Assembly: GCA_035048815.1 (NCBI GenBank)
Contig: JAUCBN010000046.1
Span: 13,060,999 to 13,124,998 of the forward strand
Reading direction: 5' to 3'
Length of the DNA: 64,000 bases
DNA from: Abelmoschus esculentus
Lineage: Eukaryota; Streptophyta; Magnoliopsida; Malvales; Malvaceae
Shown here: piece by piece, positions 49,955 through 60,800 of the stretch
Layout: each line of letters begins with the position of its first letter
Position numbering within the stretch: position 1 is the first letter of the stretch
Position numbers and translations under genes: made by a program
Notes under the pieces: model-generated
Database searches by the model: none
The model's input: the letters and a program-made list of their open reading frames with translations, nothing else
What the model was told of the DNA's origin: nothing

Positions 49955-52137
49955 ATGGAGACGCTAGCTTCTTCTCTATGTACAACAACTTACGGTACCG
50001 GCGCAGCCAAATTCTGCGGCGGTGCTGCCGTCTCTGTTCTTGGTTCCCCCCTGCAACAGCTCAAGACCCAAGCTCTTCCTGGTTCAAAGAAAAAGCAGAG
50101 CTTTGGGGTCATAAAAGCTTCTCTTGCTAAGACCGAAGTTGCACTTCTCAGAATTGGCACTAGAGGAAGGTACATTCTTTGACTTCCCCCCTGAAATGTG
50201 GTTTTGGGTTGTTGAATTAGAATGCTGGAAAGTGATCTTATTGTACTAATTTGTTAAAATACTTGGATTCCTACTCTGGGTTTATTTTGTTTTATAGAAC
50301 CCAGTTTTGGTTTTGGATAATTTTGTGAATTACTAATCTAGTTTCTGTTGTTTTGTATATGCATATTAGCTCCTTAAAGAGAATTGAATTGATTCTATCA
50401 TTCATTGGCATCTTTTGTTTTGAATATAGCTTCATTTGATTTCAAAATAATTGCTTTCTGAACCCAAAAAGTGGTTGATGGTCTTGTTTCATTTGGCTGA
50501 AAAAAGTTCATTCTTATGTTGTTGTTTATGTTTGATCTTGAATTTCTTCTAGCTATTTATGTTCTTTTCATGTGTAGGACAGCCCGTTAGCACTGGCTCA
50601 AGCTCACGAGACGCGAGGCAAACTCATGGCTTTTCATCCGGAGTTAGCTGTAGAAGGGGCTATAGAGATTGTTGTAATAAAGACTACCGGTGATAAAATA
50701 CTTAGTCAGCCACTTGCGGATATTGGTGGGAAGGGCTTGTTCACTAAGGAAATAGACGAGGCTTTAATAAATGGCGATATTGACATTGCTGTCCACTCGA
50801 TGAAGGATGTTCCTACTTATTTACCGGAGAAGACGATTCTTCCTTGCAACCTTAAGCGTGAGGATGTTCGTGATGCATTTATTTCCTTGAGTGTGTCTTC
50901 CTTGGCTGAGCTTCCTGCCGGGAGTGTCGTCGGGACTGCATCACTCAGAAGAAAGTCGCAAATACTCCATAGATATCCATCACTCAAAGTAAGTTACTTT
51001 GCTTATGTTAACTTATTCGAGTAGTTTACTTATTATACTCTTTATATATAACTTTCGATATATAGATGATCTTATATTTGATGGCTGACGGTTGACTTGA
51101 AATGGAAAATACTGAATCGATCATGCTGTCTTTGAATGCAAACATACAAAATTACTTATTTATTTTCCATTCTGAATTAGTTACTAGTTCCGATGTTATT
51201 TTGTAGGTGGAGGATAATTTCCGGGGCAATGTACAAACACGGTTAAGAAAACTCAACGAAGGGGTGGTTCAGGCAACTTTATTGGCATTAGCTGGACTCA
51301 GACGCTTAAATATGACTGAAAATGTTACCGCTACTCTTTCAATTGATGAAATGCTTCCAGCCGTTGCACAGGGAGCTATCGGAATTGCTTGTCGTAGTGA
51401 TGATGAAACAATGGTATGTATAACGTATACCTTTGCTTGCTTTATGGTTTAACTCAAATTCTATCACCCGTGTAGTTATCTTTGTGACCTCAGTCTGGCC
51501 ACCGCCACAAAGAGCTTAATAAACGATGAATTATGGTAGTTTTGAGTTTGATAATCAGATTAACAAGAGATGGCATTAAAAATAAACAAAATGCTTATCA
51601 AGACAAATTACTACCGGCTCGGGAAGTTTTATAGCTCGATGTTTATAGTGTTATAGGACTGAAAATACTGATTCAGGATTAAATTACTTCTGAATATGCC
51701 TGTGATTTACATCTTCCTTTGATTTGGTTGATTGTTTTATATAGGCCAATTACCTAGCATCATTAAATCACGAGGAAACACGGTTGGCCGTTGCATGTGA
51801 GAGGGCATTTCTAGAGAAATTGGATGGGTCGTGCCGAACTCCTATAGCTGGTTATGCTTCCAAAGATGAGGATGGCAATTGCATTTTTAAAGGACTTGTA
51901 GCTTCTCCCGATGGAACACGCGGTATGACCATCACACTCGGAACATTTCCCAAATTTCTCCTTTATCTTTCTGTCTGCCATGAGAATACAGTTGTTTGTT
52001 TACATGTATATACGCATGTTGCAGTGCTTGAAACGTCGAGAAAGGGCTTGTACATTTTCGAAGATATGGTTTCAATGGGAAAGGATGCCGGCGAAGAACT
52101 TCTTTCTAGAGCAGGTCCAGGCTTCTTTGATTCTTGA
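49955..52137 (+). CDS. HEMC: Porphobilinogen deaminase (hydroxymethylbilane synthase), plastidic
   Basis: Joins four porphobilinogen units to hydroxymethylbilane in the chloroplast, on the way to chlorophyll and haem. Exons 49955-50169, 50583-50988, 51207-51413, 51745-51922 and 52025-52137 give 372 residues. The first 55 or so residues are a Ser/Thr-rich transit peptide (METLASSLCTTTYG start). The mature enzyme begins near LRIGTRGSPLALAQA. D147 in HSMKDVP is the catalytic Asp, and C306 in LDGSCRTPIAGYA carries the dipyrromethane cofactor. GTASLRRKSQIL and DNFRGNVQTRL supply the substrate-binding arginines. The protein is full length, with all splice sites canonical. The exon 2 acceptor is the second AG of GTAGGACAG, chosen because it restores RGSPLAL. 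Confidence 0.97.
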
Positions 52138-52517
52138 GTAGTTTAACAGCATCCAGGGCTTCTGGTTCATTTATTTCCCCGAGCTTTTATTGTTTGTAAT
52201 TCTAGGAAAATATTCAAATTCTTACGAGTGTTGCTAGAATGTAGTTTTTTTTTTATCCGGTCCGTTTGTTTCACTGAAAACAATTTCTCGAAATAAATTT
52301 TGCAAAATAGTTTGATTTTCTGGATAATTATAAGCTAGTTATTATAATGTTATATCATTTTTTAATAATTAAATATTTGTTACAATAAACAGGTACTAAA
52401 GTATTTTCTATGTAAAGACTAAAGTGTGTATAAATTGTAAGTCTTTTTTTCACCCTCCAATGTAATTTCTGTGCTCTTTTACTTGAGGGGTAATAATTCG
52501 AATTTTGTTTACGTGAC

Positions 52518-52745
52518 GATTTAGGGTTAGAAGTTTAGGGTTTAAAGTGTGATAGTTTTGAATTTAAAGGTTATCGATAAAATTTTAAGTTTAGGGTTAA
52601 ACTTTAAGATTTATAAGTTAAAACCTAAATTTTTAATTATATTGTCCTAAAACCTAAACTCTAACTTTAAATTCTACACTAATACATTAAAACCATAATT
52701 TTTAAACTCTAAATTAAACCTCTAAATCTAAATGATTTTTATCAA
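52518..52745. repeat. Degenerate TTTAGGG-like inverted tract
   Basis: GATTTAGGGTTAGAAGTTTAG on the left and CCTAAACTCTAACTTTAAAT on the right are roughly complementary, so the tract may fold on itself. Confidence 0.4.
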
Positions 52746-52860
52746 AATAATAATTTCATAATTAAACAAAAATTATGAGTATTTTTTATTGTTATATTAA
52801 TCAGTAGCTTCAAAATTGTAAGGTAAGTTGATCATATTAACATCTTTACTTGGTAAGAAG

Positions 52861-53018
52861 TACGGGTGTTCAAAATCATCCTAATGAATACTTAACAGTC
52901 CGATAAATTCATTATACAACTTAAAAAATGAAAAGCATGTTAAAATATAATAATATAATATTAATATTATGTTTATTGAACTGTTGAGTACTTATTAGGC
53001 CGATTTTAAATACCCCTA
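52861..53018. mobile_element. Short palindromic hAT-like MITE
   Basis: TACGGGTGTTCAAAATC faces GATTTTAAATACCCCTA. 158 bp, with flanks GTAAGAAG and ATAAGCAG (6 of 8). Paralogue of the element at 61545, sharing AAACTCATTATACAA-type interior sequence. Confidence 0.72.
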
Positions 53019-53099
53019 ATAAGCAGTAAGGAGTGTCGTAGTGTTTTCATAAAAACAATAGTTGGTATATAATAGTAAATAGGTAACAATTATGTCAAA

Positions 53100-53171
53100 T
53101 CCGTTGTAGTCTAGTTGGTTAGGATACTCGGCTCTCACTCTAGAGACCCGGGTTTAAGTCCCGGCTAACTA
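53100..53171 (+). pseudogene. tRNA-Glu (CUC) pseudogene
   Basis: The 5' half is identical to a good tRNA-Glu. However, the anticodon stem is broken (CTCGG against TCTAG) and the 3' acceptor strand reads CTAACTA instead of CAACGGA. It cannot fold as a tRNA. Confidence 0.85.
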
Positions 53172-53614
53172 AGAGTTCCTGGTGTTTACCAAGTCAGGCA
53201 GTACATTACGGCATTACCATATCAACGATCCTGGTTATTTGAACCATAATAAATAATCATAATGAACATGGTTAAACTAATAATTTCTCTAACCGGACAG
53301 CATCCAAGAATCTCAATACCAAGGAAATTTCAGTGCTAAAGCAGATACAAATGGACAAGGATTTACTCTACGTTAACTCTGGGTCAAGACTCATGAGTGG
53401 ACTTTAAAAGTAGTTAGAAATTTATAACCAAAGACTTTGAATTTGGAAACTTCTCACCAATTTTCTCTTCTTGTATTACTTTCTAACTTCTTTTCTGGGT
53501 TCAAAACTTTCTATATTTTAGGATCAATCTGCTGGATAGTTCAGAGTTGAAACATCATAAAACAGACAGCAAGTTACAGGTTTTGTTGTTGTTCGAATAA
53601 TCGAGCACATCAGT

Positions 53615-55850
53615 ATGAACATTGTTTCTACTTACAGGGTCATGTTTTTGTTGTTGTTGATGATGGTAATCTGTTGCAGCATTGGGTTTATCCATTGTTG
53701 CATGGATGAGGAGAAGACTGCTCTTCAGGAAATTACAGAATCAATAGGCTACGGACACGATTCGTACGAGTATTCGAGTCGAGCCAGATTTTCCGATGAT
53801 TGTTGCAGGTGGGAAGGTGTTCATTGTAGTCCCACAAACTCTCAAGTCATTGGGATTTACTTTTACTACATCAAGAAAGATGTTGAAGATGAATGGTTTC
53901 TGGATATGAGCTCGTTTACTAAGCTCAAGCAGTTGCAGGAATTGCATCTTGTAGGGAATAACATCGGCGAACTCGATAATCCCGAAGGTAAGGCCTTTAC
54001 TTGTGCTTCGAAATCGATGGACATTTTTCGATATCTTTCTGAAAACTATCTCTGATTTAAAATTTCGTGCAGCAATATGTGAACTTACCAACTTGCGACG
54101 GCTCGATCTTTCGATGAACATGATTGAAGGCAACGTACCACGATGTTGGGGCAATATGCCGTCGCTTCAAACTCTAGACCTGTCGAAGAACGGATTCAGG
54201 GGAGAGCTCACGCCCATCCTTGCTAATATATCAAAGAAAATCGAGATGATCGACGTTTCTCATAACTTTTTCGAGGGTATTGTACCGTTTTCGATCTTTG
54301 CAAATCTTTCGAAGCTTAGCCATCTTGATCTTTCCTACAATTATAAGTTGGAAGTTGAAACAGAAGATCCAAATTGGCAACCCTCATTCCAAGTGCAACA
54401 TTTACTTCTGGCTGGCTGCAAGTTGAATAATCAGAGTGGTCATGTAATTCCCAGTTTCCTTTCGACACAAGGTAACTTGCAAACCTTGGATTTATCGAGT
54501 AACTCGCTGATCGGAGATTTTCCAACTTGGATGCTTCGTAATGTGTCGTCTGTACTAAGCCTGAGAAGCAATTGTTTTGTCGGTCGGTTGCCTGAAGAAC
54601 TCGAAAACTACTCTAACATTACTATGTTAGATATCTCTGATAATCTTTTGGATGACCATTTGCCATCAAAGATTGATCGGATATTCCCTCGGTTGCTCGG
54701 ATTCAATGCCTCTTCAAATCAATTTTCGGGTAACATTCCGCTTTCCTTTGGTGAATTGGAACATTTAGAAAGTTTAGACTTGTCTAACAATCGTTTAACC
54801 GGAGTTGTCCCCATTAACCTCACTCGAAATTCGCCATTATGGTACTTGAATCTGTCGAACAATACCTTCAACGGCGAGCCACTTCCTGGGAATTGCAGTA
54901 TGCCGAAATTGGCATGGCTTCTGCTTCAACACAACCACTTTGAAGGTGGATTTCCAGCTTGCTTGTCCAATAGTTTGTTCCTGAGACTGGTCGATATACG
55001 AGATAATCATCTCACAGGAACCATCTCGAATCTAACTGCATTGACAGAATTAGGAGCGTTTCTCGTGGCACGAAATCGATTCTCGGGACAACTTCCGGTG
55101 CAAATCTGTCAAATGCAAAGGATACAGTTCCTGGATTTCTCCAACAATCAATTCTCAGGGAACATTCCTTGCTGCCTACGCAACAACATTGTCTGGAAAA
55201 AGAAGTACCAAGCAAACTCATGGGTTCCTATAGATTTCACCACCAAAGGGCACTCACTTACCTACCAGGGAATCCCTCTAACTCTGATGACAGCAATCGA
55301 TCTCTCGGAGAACACATTGGTCGGTCCAATTCCGATCGAGATCGGGGAACTATCGGAGCTGCATTCATTGAACCTATCGAACAATCGCTTAACCGGACAC
55401 ATTCCGACATCTTTCGAAAAACTCAAGAATCTAGAGAGCTTAGATCTTTCCCACAACAATCTAACAGGATCCATCCCTCCTGGAATCATCCAGATTACCA
55501 CAATCGAAAAGTTTTCTGTAGCCTTCAACAATCTCTCAGGATTGATCCCATTTAGTGCACAATTCTCAACATTTTCCGGACCGGACTTCGAAGGCAACCC
55601 GGAACTCTGCGGCGAATTACTGGAAACAGATTGTTCTGGAACTGCAGCTGCTGATGGAAGAAGAGCAGACTCCATTGGCAATGGAGATGAGAGCTTGCTT
55701 GATAGACCCTTGTTTTTCTATTCCTTTGTGTTTGTATCGTATAGTGTTGGATTTTGGGGTTTCATTGCACCACTCTGCATCAGTGTTTGGTGGCGGAGAA
55801 AATATTTTTCCGCCATTGATGGATGGATTCAATGTATTTTCTGCAAGTGA
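53615..55850 (+). CDS. Leucine-rich-repeat receptor-like protein (RLP)
   Basis: Exons 53615-53987 and 54073-55850 give 716 residues. Order: signal peptide (about 28 residues, VMFLLLLMMVICCSIGF core), an LRR N-terminal cap with paired Cys (DDCCRWEGVHC), many extracellular LRRs of the plant type (LxxLDLSxNxLxGxIP), an island region without repeat at about residues 500-530 (KKKYQANSW), further LRRs, an acidic juxtamembrane part, a transmembrane helix (FYSFVFVSYSVGFWGFIAP) and a short basic tail (WWRRKYF). There is no kinase domain. RLPs work at the plasma membrane with co-receptors in immunity or development; the ligand is unknown. After the cap only one weak repeat precedes the intron, so the array is short. 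The 85 bp intron was placed at GTAAGG..TGCAG, which restores AICELTNLRRLDLS. Confidence 0.9.
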
Positions 55851-56359
55851 GATCCAAATAAAATTTCCAACAATGTGCAACCTTATTTAATTTATAATCA
55901 ATTTTATTTTAGAAAAAAAAATAATTTTATTCGGTGTCTTTAAATTATAATATTTATTTTAAATTAATTTTTTTAAATATTTTATTTTTAAATTATAATT
56001 TTCATTGTAAATCGATTTCTAAAATATTAAATATTTTAATTTCATCAATATTAAGAAAATTATTATAAAAATTATTGATTACTATATTGACATTTTTAGT
56101 TAAAAAATTTTAACTTTAACTTCTTGTAATTTAAAATTTATTATTAATAAAATATAAAAATTATATTTTCAAAAAAAATCAATCACATAGTTTATATATA
56201 TATATTAAAAAATTTAATTAACTATAGTATTTTAATAAATTATAGTTACATTTGAAAAAAATGACCAAAATATATAAATATGTGATAGGTTTATTAGCAC
56301 ATTTTACTAAATTATTTTGCTTCCGAACTAAATATTAAATATGCTTGCCCTTTCCAAGT
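55851..56359. other. AT-rich DNA after the RLP gene
   Basis: RLP 3' UTR at the start, then AT-rich sequence without gene. 56105-56240 shows a worn Stowaway-like core (AAAATTTATTATTAATAAAA). Confidence 0.4.
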
Positions 56360-56432
56360 TCCGTTGTAGTCTAGTTGGTTAGGATACTCGGCTCTCGCCC
56401 GAGAGACCCGGGTTCAAAGTCCCGGCAACGGA
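56360..56432 (+). tRNA. tRNA-Glu (CUC) with an extra base in the T loop
   Basis: Acceptor, D and anticodon arms are perfect (CTCGG-CTCTCGC-CCGAG). The T loop has one extra A (TTCAAAGT, 8 nt). The B box GGTTCAAAG is therefore altered. A T run follows (GGTTTTTTTATT), so transcription could terminate properly. It is either a functional variant or a young pseudogene. Confidence 0.75.
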
Positions 56433-56531
56433 AGGTTTTTTTATTCCTTTTTCATTTTGAAAGGCCATTTGGCTTTTCCGCAGACTCCCATGGCCATACA
56501 CAACTCCAGCTGCAAACAAAGGGTATCCGAT

Positions 56532-57032
56532 TAGGGGTGTTTAAAAATATTTCATCCGATCTGATTATTTATTAATTCGATTCAAAAATTCGGATATTCA
56601 ATTTATCTTTTATTTCCGAATTGGATATTCGATCTAATTTTAAGTTTTTCTGATCAAATACGGATCACAATATTTTAAGTTTCAAATTATTTGAAAATCC
56701 GAAAATTTATATTTTCATTAATATTAATCTTGTTATATTTAATGATTTAGTGCTTGTTATATTAAAAAATATGAAGCAATTTTTTTATAAATATGAATCT
56801 TGCTGTATTTAGTAATTTGTTGTTTATTATATTTGAAATTCCAAAATTTTTATAAATACAACATTCAAGTTCGAAAAATTAATTTAATCAAATTATATTT
56901 TCGGATAAAAGAATATCCGAATATCCTCTTTTTCCGGATCGGATACAGATCATTATATCACCGATTCAAAAAACCAAATATCTAAAAAAAATAGATCTAA
57001 TTTAATCTGATATTTGACAATAAACGCCCTTA
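56532..57032. mobile_element. hAT-like element, same family as 46915
   Basis: TTAGGGGTGTTTA faces TAAACGCCCTTAA. The interior TTCGAAAAATTAATTTAATC is shared with the 46915 element. No 8 bp duplication remains. The ORF at 56800-56985 is the counterpart of the one at 47154 and is repeat sequence. Confidence 0.78.
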
Positions 57033-57828
57033 ATTCCAAGTTGTGATCAACAATGCCTCTGCTCACATTTCTCACCGTTCCCATTTGCCGAAAAATCTTC
57101 GAGCACAAATGAATCTTAAGAGTTAAGAAAACTAACCTAACTAACGATCAATTGATCTATCAGAACGAGGCATTATATCCTTAAACAAAACCACATGTTC
57201 GATTTTAAAGTAATTTATCGAAGACTGTCGATTTTTATTTTATAATAAAAATTTTGAGTTAATTTTATTATATGTTTTCAGACTATGAATATATCAATTT
57301 TACCTTTAAACTATAATTCTTGATCAAAATTAATCTTCAATCTTTTAAATATTTTAATTTCATATCTAAACTATGATCTTTATTGTAAACTAGTTCTTCA
57401 AACTATGATCATGCTATTTTATAATATACATAAGTATTTCCATGACAATTAAAATTTTTTAAAACGATTTTATTAACATAGAATACGAGTAACATATGTT
57501 ACAATTTTTGGGATAAAAGTAGAACCTTCAAAAATTTAAGAATCAATTTAAAATTTTCATAATTTATAGATAAAATAAAAATATTGGAGATTAAATTTTG
57601 AATGAAATGTTATAATTTAAAGATTAAATTAAAACGTTTAAAAGTTTAGAGATAAATACGATGATTTTATATATGTGAAAATTAAAAAGATTAATTATTT
57701 AAATTCCATATTTTAAAATGAAAATTAATTATGTAATGACAGATCTGCAGAAGCTAATGTTTGTTTACAAACTTCATTTGTCTGTTAAATAGAAAGCAAG
57801 CAAGAAAACCATCATGCAACGACGATGT

Positions 57829-60800
57829 CTAGAATGGTTTCGCTGGCAACTTCTTATTGGCCAAGAAATACTTGACCAGCTGAAGTGCCTGTGTTGGTTT
57901 GTAGGTTGGAACTTGATGACCAGCTCCTCGGATGGTTACAAACATAAGACCTTCATATTCAATGGTCCAACCACCAACCTGTCAAAAGGGGGAATAAGTA
58001 ATTGAAAAGAAAATATATACATCTTATAAATATTTACATTTTGCCCCTTAATCTTATTCTGTCACTCATTGAGTCTTACGATACAACACGCATCTCTAGA
58101 GTAATGTTCGTGCATGTCTATACTTCTACGATTATACTTTGTTTTAAAGTAAGAAATTTAGTTTGATTAAAATTCTTTTGTAATCAAATATTTATACAAA
58201 TAAATTGACTTAAGATTAGAATATAGAGTTGAATAACCCATAAATCGTGTCAAGATAAATTATTCTCTTGTACTCTTTATTTTCGATGTTGGTGTATTTT
58301 TCTTCATTTATCCGTGATTTTTTACGTAAATCTTAGTGTTGTGATAGCATCTACTATATCAGGAATATCAATGAACCCAATTATTGCAATTGCTCAGGAT
58401 ACCCATTTTTAGTTTAGCTTCTAGTTAGCTTCTAGAATCTATTTCTTAGTTCAAAGTCTCTCTTTACTAACTGAAATCAAAGAATTAGTAGATCTGTTCC
58501 GCCCAAAATGGAAATGGGCTAGGGTTATGAACTTATAATCTACAATCTGATGATCGAGTCAATTCCATGATTATAAGTTCATTCCATACCGGATCAGACC
58601 GAAATAGAGCTATATACATTCTCTTTATAAGAACGGGTCATTCTTTTGTAATCAATTATTTATACAAATAAATTGAGTTAAGGTTAGAATATAGAGTTGA
58701 ATAACTCATAAATCATGTCAAGATACACAATTCTCTTGTACTCTTTATTTTCGATGTTAGTGTATTTTTCTTTATTTATCCGTGATTTTTCACTTAAATC
58801 TTAATGTCTTTATTTTATTGTACGATCACATATTAATTGTTATCTTGTAACCACCATATATATTTTGATGTGGAATAATGGAAAGTGGAGAAACAAACCT
58901 GTTGGTGGTTGGTGTACCAAGGTTTCCATTCTTCAATTGTTTTTAACCCTAGCTTGTTTAGGGTTAATCTAGTTGCAGTCACCAGAATTCTTCCGTCGGT
59001 ATCTCCGCTGCAAAATCCAAAAATCATGTATTCATGTCGTGTTTCGTGTTATTATTTCACGCTGTGTTTGATTTTATGTGTTCATATCTTTTAATCTTAT
59101 CGTATTTGATATTATTAAGTGTTTACCTGAAAACCCATACGCGGATGCCACCGTCGATGAGTTTTTTAATCGTAGGAAGCATGGAAGATGGTGCATCTCC
59201 CCATTTTACTATTATGTCACTGCAAAGACAAGCAAAGACAACCTCAAACTTGTTGTACTTTCACATGGTGGTTTGTAGATTATGTCCAAACACAGACATT
59301 AATGTTTCAATAATTGTGTTTAGTTTAGTTAATTAACACCTGCAATGAGTCCATGGATAGGACATGTTGGTAACGTTGGCATGGAGTGCTTTTTGAACAT
59401 CGGGCCGATTGAAATACACCTCGGTGTAGCTCGATAAACAAGGATCGTATCCCGCCGGTGTCTTGTGCCATCCGTCCTAGACAAAACCGGATTAACTAGG
59501 CTTAGATCCAAGAATTCCGACATTTTATTTATGTTACTTAGACTCAAGTGTAAGAAAGAGCTTACGAATTTAGAAAATAACCGTGGGGCAACGCCTTGAA
59601 TCATTGGGCGTTGTCTTCGAGTGCCGATGGTACCGGAGTTACTAGCACAAGTTGGAGAATACAAGCTATACATGTCAATGATTTCATATACGTCGAAGTA
59701 GACATCGAGGGCTTTGTCGCAGTCGTCGTCGTCGTCCGGGCTCGGACTGCTGAAATTGCATTTGAGTTTGATGTTTTCGTAAACTTTATCTGATATCACT
59801 GCATGATCCCATGCATAATCCACCATCCCTTTTTGATCCATTTCATCGTCCATCAATGCATTCCCTATCTGCATATAGTTCATTAGCATGAGAAATACTT
59901 GAGGAAAAACTACGTTGCTGGTCCCCCAACTATCACCTTTCTCCTATTTTGGTCACTCAACTAAATCTTTTGTCAAAATCGTCCCTCCCATTAGATATCT
60001 TTCTTGTTTTGGTCCCACCGTTAAAAATCTAACAGAATAACTGACTTGAAAACTCTTTTTACTTAAAATCTAAAATATTAAAATAAAAATAAAAATATTA
60101 GAGTTCGATTGATATAGTTATTATTTTTATTATAATATTTAAAAAATTATAAATTTAAGTGTGTTTAAATATATATAATTATCTTCCATTTAAAAGGTTG
60201 AAAACTGTTTATAGTTTAAGCGTTGTAATGTCACGTAACTTCAAATTTGTATCTTATAAAAATGGGTAAATTATAAGATAGGTCACGTAATTATGAGTAA
60301 GGTTACATTTGAGTCACCTAATTATTAAAAGTTATATTTGAGTCACTCAGTTTTGGGTAAGGTTATAATTGATTTGCCTAATTATTAAAAATTATAATTG
60401 GTTCACTATATTATGGATAAGTTTATGATCGGGTCACCCTTCATATTTAAAAAAAAATATATCAATTTGGTTATTTTTCTTTTAAATCACGTGTATATAC
60501 CTTCGTTAACATTAGAATACTTTATTTGAAATCATTAATTAATCTAATACACGAATTGTTAAACTTTTTTTAAATATGAAGAGTGACCCAAATGTAACCT
60601 TACCTATAATTATGTGATCGAAATATAACCTTTATTAATTAGATGACTCAAATGTAACATTACCTGTAATTAAGTGATTCAAACAAAATTTTTAATAATT
60701 GAGTGACTCAAATGTGACCTCACCCATAATTAAGTGACCTAAAGTATGTATATTTTAATAGGGATAAAATAACTTTTAGTCCGAATTTGATAACACTTCT

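Noticed and set aside
46636..52137. Functional link between tRNA-Glu, HEMC and GS1 (glutamate to tetrapyrrole)
   Set aside because: The C5 pathway uses the plastid-encoded tRNA-Glu(UUC), not nuclear tRNA-Glu(CUC), so the closeness is probably chance.
55012..55890. Several overlapping ORFs in the RLP region
   Set aside because: They are other-frame shadows of the LRR coding sequence.
47154..56985. Similar small proteins at 47154-47381 and 56800-56985 as a gene family
   Set aside because: The similarity is due to the shared hAT-like element; neither frame is conserved from end to end.
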